Assembly: GCA_021166725.1 (NCBI GenBank)
Contig: JAJPES010000035.1
Location: forward strand, 1 to 61,932
DNA from: Burkholderiaceae bacterium
GTDB taxonomy: Bacteria > Pseudomonadota > Gammaproteobacteria > Burkholderiales > Burkholderiaceae_E
Reading direction: 5' to 3'
Length of the DNA stretch: 61,932 nucleotides
Positions 58,597 through 61,932 of the stretch are shown here, piece after piece. Each line of letters begins with the position of its first letter. The stretch's first letter is position 1. The position numbers and the translations under genes are program-made. The notes below the pieces were generated by a model, which saw only the letters and a program-made list of their open reading frames with translations, was not told the DNA's origin and ran no database searches.

Positions 58597-59796
58597 TCAG
58601 GCCGCTCTGGACGCGGCCGGCACTTGCGAATCGGAGGGGTCGGCGAAACCGCCTGCGGGCATCGCATCGGACGATGCTTCGGCGGGCGCCGCGCGTGCCC
58701 GGCGCCACGATTCGACCTGCTGGTCGATCGCCTCGCGCAGGGCCTCGAGCCCGGCGCCGGTGACGGCGCTGACCAGGACGCGGGCGATCCTACCACAGGC
58801 ATCCCGACCGACTTCGGGCTCGCGACCGACCCGATCGATCTTGTTGTGCACGAGGATTCGCGGCACGTCGGCCGCTCCGATCTCCTCGAGCACGCGATCG
58901 ACCTGCGCGATCTGCTCGTCGCGATCGGGCGCCGACGCGTCGACCACGTGCAGCAGCAGGTCGGCCTGCGCGGTTTCCTCGAGCGTGGCGGTGAACGCTT
59001 CCACCAGCGAGTGCGGCAACGCGCGCACGAAGCCGACCGTGTCGGAGAGCACCACCTCGCTGCCCGAGGGCAGGCGCAGGCGACGGGTGAGCGTGTCGAG
59101 CGTGGCGAAGAGCTGGTCGGCGGCATAGGTGCCGGCGCCGGTCAGCGCGTTGAACAAGGTGGACTTTCCTGCGTTCGTGTAGCCGACGATCGAGATCGTG
59201 AACGCCGGCTTGCGATCGCGCGCGCGCCGGCGCGTGCGGCGCTGCCTGCGCAACTGCTCGAGCTGCGCGCGCAGGCGCTTCACGCGCACCGACAACATGC
59301 GCCGGTCGAGCTCGAGCTGCGTCTCGCCGGGCCCGCCACGCACGCCGATGCCGCCGCGCTGGCGCTCGAGGTGCGACCAGCCGCGCACGAGTCGCGCCGA
59401 CAGGTGTTCGAGCCGGGCCAGCTCGACCTGCAGCTTGCCCTCGTGACTGCGCGCACGCTGGGCGAAGATCTCGAGGATCAGCTCGGTGCGATCGACGACC
59501 GAAACCCCCCAGCGCTGCTGCAGGTTGCGCTGCTGGATCGCCGACAGCTCCTGGTCGAAGACGACGAGCGGGATTTGCTCGGCCGCGAGCCGGGCGGCGA
59601 TCTCGTCGGCCTTGCCCGAACCGAGGAAGAGCGCCGCATCGGGCCTGGCGCGGCGCACGACGACGCGCCCGCGCGGAGACAGCCCGGCCGACTGCGCGAG
59701 CGCGTCGAGTTCGTCGAGAGATTCGGAACAGGCCGGCGCGGCGCCGAAAACGACGCCGACCAGCAGGCACGAAGCGGGGGTGACTTGCTTGTTCAG
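58597..59796 (-). CDS. hflX: GTPase HflX, apparent CTG start
   Basis: A 399-residue ribosome-splitting GTPase. The N-terminal domain begins near [11 protein letters not shown]...[14 protein letters not shown] and [19 protein letters not shown]; the linker helix region has [28 protein letters not shown]. The G domain has G1 [10 protein letters not shown]3 DTVGF and G4 HNKID, and [11 protein letters not shown] as G5. The first ATG/GTG/TTG in frame is GTG 59658, which would cut away about 46 residues of the N-terminal domain. The only suitable start that keeps them is CTG 59796, overlapping the hfq stop as CTGA. The order hfq-hflX-hflK-hflC is standard. Confidence 0.9.
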   Translation of the reverse strand: MNKQVTPASCLLVGVVFGAAPACSESLDELDALAQSAGLSPRGRVVVRRARPDAALFLGSGKADEIAARLAAEQIPLVVFDQELSAIQQRNLQQRWGVSVVDRTELILEIFAQRARSHEGKLQVELARLEHLSARLVRGWSHLERQRGGIGVRGGPGETQLELDRRMLSVRVKRLRAQLEQLRRQRRTRRRARDRKPAFTISIVGYTNAGKSTLFNALTGAGTYAADQLFATLDTLTRRLRLPSGSEVVLSDTVGFVRALPHSLVEAFTATLEETAQADLLLHVVDASAPDRDEQIAQVDRVLEEIGAADVPRILVHNKIDRVGREPEVGRDACGRIARVLVSAVTGAGLEALREAIDQQVESWRRARAAPAEASSDAMPAGGFADPSDSQVPAASRAA

Positions 59797-60029
59797 CTTT
59801 CCGGACTTTCTTGCTGGAAGTGGACGGCGCGACCCGGCACGACAGTGGAGATCGCGTGCTTGTAGACCATCTGCGTGACGGTATTGCGCAACAGCACGAC
59901 GTACTGGTCGAAGGAATCGATCTGGCCTTGCAGCTTGATGCCGTTGACGAGATAGATCGACACCGGAACGTGCTCCCGGCGAAGCAGATTCAGGAACGGG
60001 TCTTGTAGCAGCTGCCCTTTGTTGCTCAT
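59793..60029 (-). CDS. hfq: RNA chaperone Hfq
   Basis: A 78-residue Sm-like hexameric RNA chaperone that pairs small RNAs with mRNAs. [30 protein letters not shown] is the N-terminal helix and first strand (Sm1, with Gln8 and the RRE rim), and YKHAIS is the Sm2 signature. The C-terminal tail is short. The ATG at 60029 is the family start; a longer in-frame opening is not used. It is 89 bp after der and directly coupled to hflX. Confidence 0.97.
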   Translation of the reverse strand: MSNKGQLLQDPFLNLLRREHVPVSIYLVNGIKLQGQIDSFDQYVVLLRNTVTQMVYKHAISTVVPGRAVHFQQESPES

Positions 60030-60118
60030 GGGAACTCCGGCTTGTTGTGATTGGATTCGCGCGCCGACGGCTCGCGGATCGACCACTCTATCGCAAATTC
60101 GGGGCCGTCATCCCCATT

Positions 60119-61573
60119 TCAAGTGCGCGGCGCATAGGGGTTGGAGCCGCTGCGAAACTCGATGCGCAGCGGCGTGCCGGTGAGTTCGAAGCGTTCGCGG
60201 AACCACGATTCGAGGTAGCGACGATACGCGTCGGGGACGTCGCCCAGCGCACTACCGTGCACGATGACCACCGGCGGGTTCTGCCCGCCCTGGTGCGCAT
60301 AGCGCAGCTTCGGGCGCGTCATCCCGCGCCGCGGCGGCGGCTGGCGTTCGACCGCCTCGTGCAGCGCGCGCGTGAGCTTCGGCGTGGAGAGTTTCGCCAT
60401 CGCCGCGGCGTGGGCCGCCTGCACCGAGCGCATCAGCGCCGGAATGCCGAAACGCTCGAGTGCCGAGACGAAATGCCATTTCGCGAAGCGCAGGAAGTGC
60501 AGCTTGCGATCGAGCTCGCTGCGCACGCGCTCGCGCTCCCCGGCATCGGCCAGATCCCATTTGTTCACCGCAACGACGAGCGCACGGCCGGCCTCGAGCA
60601 CGTACCCGGCGATCGTCGCGTCCTGGTCCGAGACGTCCTGGCTTGCGTCGAGCAGCAGCACGCAGACGTGCGCCTGCTCGATCGCCTGGAGCGTCTTGAC
60701 AATGGAAAACTTCTCGATCGCCTCGCCGACGCGACTGCGACGACGCAGTCCGGCGGTGTCGATCAGCGTGTACTTGCGACCGCCCTGCTCGAAGTCGACC
60801 GCCACTGCATCGCGGGTGGTGCCGGGCTGGTCGAAGGCGACCAGCCGCTCCTCGCCGAGCAGCGCGTTGATCAACGTGGACTTGCCTACGTTCGGCCGAC
60901 CGACCACGGCCACGCGGATCCGCGCGGGTGCAGCGTCGCGTGCGGCCGCCTCGCCGGAACCCCGCGCGCGCTCTTCCTCGCCCGCCTTTCCCGCTGCGCG
61001 TGCCCGCTCGTCGTCGCCGACGGCTTGCGCGGATGGCTCCTCCGTTTCGTCGACCTCGTCCGCCTGCGCCTGCGCCACGAACGGCTCGAGCGCGGCCTCT
61101 GCCAGCTCCCGAACCCCGTCGCCGTGCGCGGCCGACACCGCCCACGGTTCGCCCAGACCCAGTTCGTGGAACTCGGCCACCGCCTGGTCCCGCGGCCGCC
61201 CCTCGGTCTTGTTCACCGCGAGCAGCACGCGCCGCGCGGTGCGCCGCAACTCGACGGCGATCTCGCGATCGCGCCCGGTGAGACCCTCGCGACCATCGAC
61301 GAGAAAGATCACGACGTCGGCCTCGACGATCGCCTGCCGCGTCTGGCGTGCCATCAGGGCAGCGATCCCGTCGCGCGCCACCGGCTCGAAACCGCCGCTG
61401 TCGATGACGATGAACGGAATGTCGCCGACCCGCCCGCGCCCGTACTGCCGATCGCGCGTCAACCCCGGCGCATCGGCCACCAGCGCCGATCGACTGCGCG
61501 TGAGCCGATTGAACAGCGTCGACTTGCCGACGTTCGGGCGGCCGACCAGCGCGACGACGGGGAGCAGCGGCAT
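60119..61573 (-). CDS. der: Ribosome-associated GTPase Der (EngA)
   Basis: A 484-residue GTPase with two tandem G domains, needed for 50S ribosome assembly. Each has G1 GRPNVGKST (residues 10-18 and near 210), G3 DSGGF and DTAGL, and G4 NKTE and NKWD. The C-terminal KH-like domain follows (about 385-484; [15 protein letters not shown]). The linker between the G domains is longer and more acidic/Ala-rich than in E. coli. The ATG at 61573 ([13 protein letters not shown]) fixes the start. The neighbour expected upstream (bamB) is not seen within the window, where a repeat occupies the end. Confidence 0.95.
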   Translation of the reverse strand: MPLLPVVALVGRPNVGKSTLFNRLTRSRSALVADAPGLTRDRQYGRGRVGDIPFIVIDSGGFEPVARDGIAALMARQTRQAIVEADVVIFLVDGREGLTGRDREIAVELRRTARRVLLAVNKTEGRPRDQAVAEFHELGLGEPWAVSAAHGDGVRELAEAALEPFVAQAQADEVDETEEPSAQAVGDDERARAAGKAGEEERARGSGEAAARDAAPARIRVAVVGRPNVGKSTLINALLGEERLVAFDQPGTTRDAVAVDFEQGGRKYTLIDTAGLRRRSRVGEAIEKFSIVKTLQAIEQAHVCVLLLDASQDVSDQDATIAGYVLEAGRALVVAVNKWDLADAGERERVRSELDRKLHFLRFAKWHFVSALERFGIPALMRSVQAAHAAAMAKLSTPKLTRALHEAVERQPPPRRGMTRPKLRYAHQGGQNPPVVIVHGSALGDVPDAYRRYLESWFRERFELTGTPLRIEFRSGSNPYAPRT

Positions 61574-61932
61574 GTCAGTGCGGAAGGTCGGCGCGTGTCG
61601 ATGCGCGGGCCGTCGGCCACAGCGGCGCGGTCGGGCGGGCCGATGCGCTCGGGACACGAGTCCGCGCGTCGCGAGCGCGAGCCGGGGCGTCGCAAGCAAG
61701 CGCCGACGCCTCGCGAGTGCGAGCCCACGCGTGCCGCGGCGCCGCACGGGCCGGTGCGGCCGCATAGCGGTTGCGCGGCAGCGCGACTTCTGCGGCGCCG
61801 AGCAGCGCAGTTCCGGGGTCGGCGCGCGAAGCGCGCTTCGTTCCTCTGACTCGCGGCGATGGTCCGAGCGGAGCGCGCACGGCGCGCGCAGCGAGTTTCG
61901 CCGCGCGACCCCGGGACGAGCAGCGGAGGGAA
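61574..61932. other. Non-coding region upstream of der, repeat-filled
   Basis: These 359 bp contain Arg/Ala-rich spurious frames only. Roughly the second half is the repeat copy starting near 61770. The der promoter should be here but no clear element is seen. Confidence 0.6.
61770..61932. repeat. Second copy of the dispersed repeat, cut by the window end
   Basis: Bases 61770-61860 match the reverse complement of the right half of the 49032-49345 element nearly base for base (GCGCGGCA-CGCGACTTCTG onward to CTGACTCGCGG). The following bases to the window end match the reverse complement of the left core (for example TCGCGCGGC and GCTGCTCG segments). The copy therefore lies in opposite orientation and continues outside the window. 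Confidence 0.8.

Noticed and set aside
59658..59660. GTG 59658 as start of hflX
   Set aside because: It would remove the conserved beginning of the N-terminal domain ([19 protein letters not shown]), which is encoded in frame upstream.

Overview
The window is high-GC DNA (about two thirds G+C by eye) from a betaproteobacterium, most likely of the order Burkholderiales or a close relative. The gene orders der-hfq-hflX-hflK-hflC-DUF2065-hisZ-purA, lolC-lolD-tatD-comEC, recJ-prfB-lysS and uvrB divergent from an aromatic aminotransferase are typical of that class. PEP-CTERM cargo, DctPQM and TAXI-type TRAP transporters and a polyhydroxyalkanoate-type 3-hydroxybutyrate dehydrogenase also fit. The window looks like ordinary chromosome. 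There is no phage, plasmid, transposase or CRISPR array. The first 133 bases are G/C homopolymer-rich sequence that looks like an assembly or sequencing artefact at a contig end.

Layout. 0.2-6.3 kb: hbdH, converging on a minus-strand block lolC-lolD-tatD-comEC (lipoprotein release, nuclease, DNA uptake). 6.4-13.2 kb, plus strand: a recJ-linked hypothetical gene, recJ, prfB with its programmed +1 frameshift, lysS, and an MFS transporter. 13.3-16.4 kb: iscA and iscR (minus) behind a good IscR operator, diverging from a lipoprotein carboxylesterase. 16.5-20.7 kb: LMW phosphatase and uvrB (minus), diverging from an aromatic aminotransferase. 20.7-21.0 kb: a tRNA-Asn(GUU) gene split by a 231-nt group I intron of the Azoarcus type. 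21.2-31.8 kb: a PEP-CTERM cargo protein, an operon CDF transporter-erythromycin-esterase-like protein-AlkB-like oxygenase, a GT9 glycosyltransferase, an FMN reductase, a DHH phosphoesterase/kinase pair, and serC-serA. 31.9-38.9 kb: two TRAP uptake systems in a row (DctPQM, then TAXI with fused permease and DUF1850). 38.9-45.4 kb: a LapA-like membrane protein, a class II (B12-dependent) ribonucleotide reductase, and a response regulator plus hybrid histidine kinase. 45.4-48.7 kb: an Fnr-like regulator without Fe-S cysteines, a universal stress protein, a YqjD/ElaB-like protein, a secreted nuclease and a sirtuin. 48.7-49.4 kb: a 314-bp repeat element with long terminal inverted repeats. 49.4-61.6 kb: rlmB, rnr, tRNA-Leu(CAG), a phosphoribosyltransferase, purA, hisZ, DUF2065, hflC, hflK, hflX, hfq and der. 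A second copy of the repeat runs off the right end.

Most genes are housekeeping and several are translationally coupled by 4-nt stop/start overlaps. The most unusual features are the split tRNA-Asn gene, two genes (hflX and the secreted nuclease) whose only sensible start is a CTG inside a CTGA overlap, the MITE-like repeat family, the Fnr-like protein that keeps the Fnr DNA-recognition helix but has lost the oxygen-sensing cysteines, and an RNase R with a long charged insert before its S1 domain. Promoter calls rest on the -10 element only; -35 elements are weak throughout.
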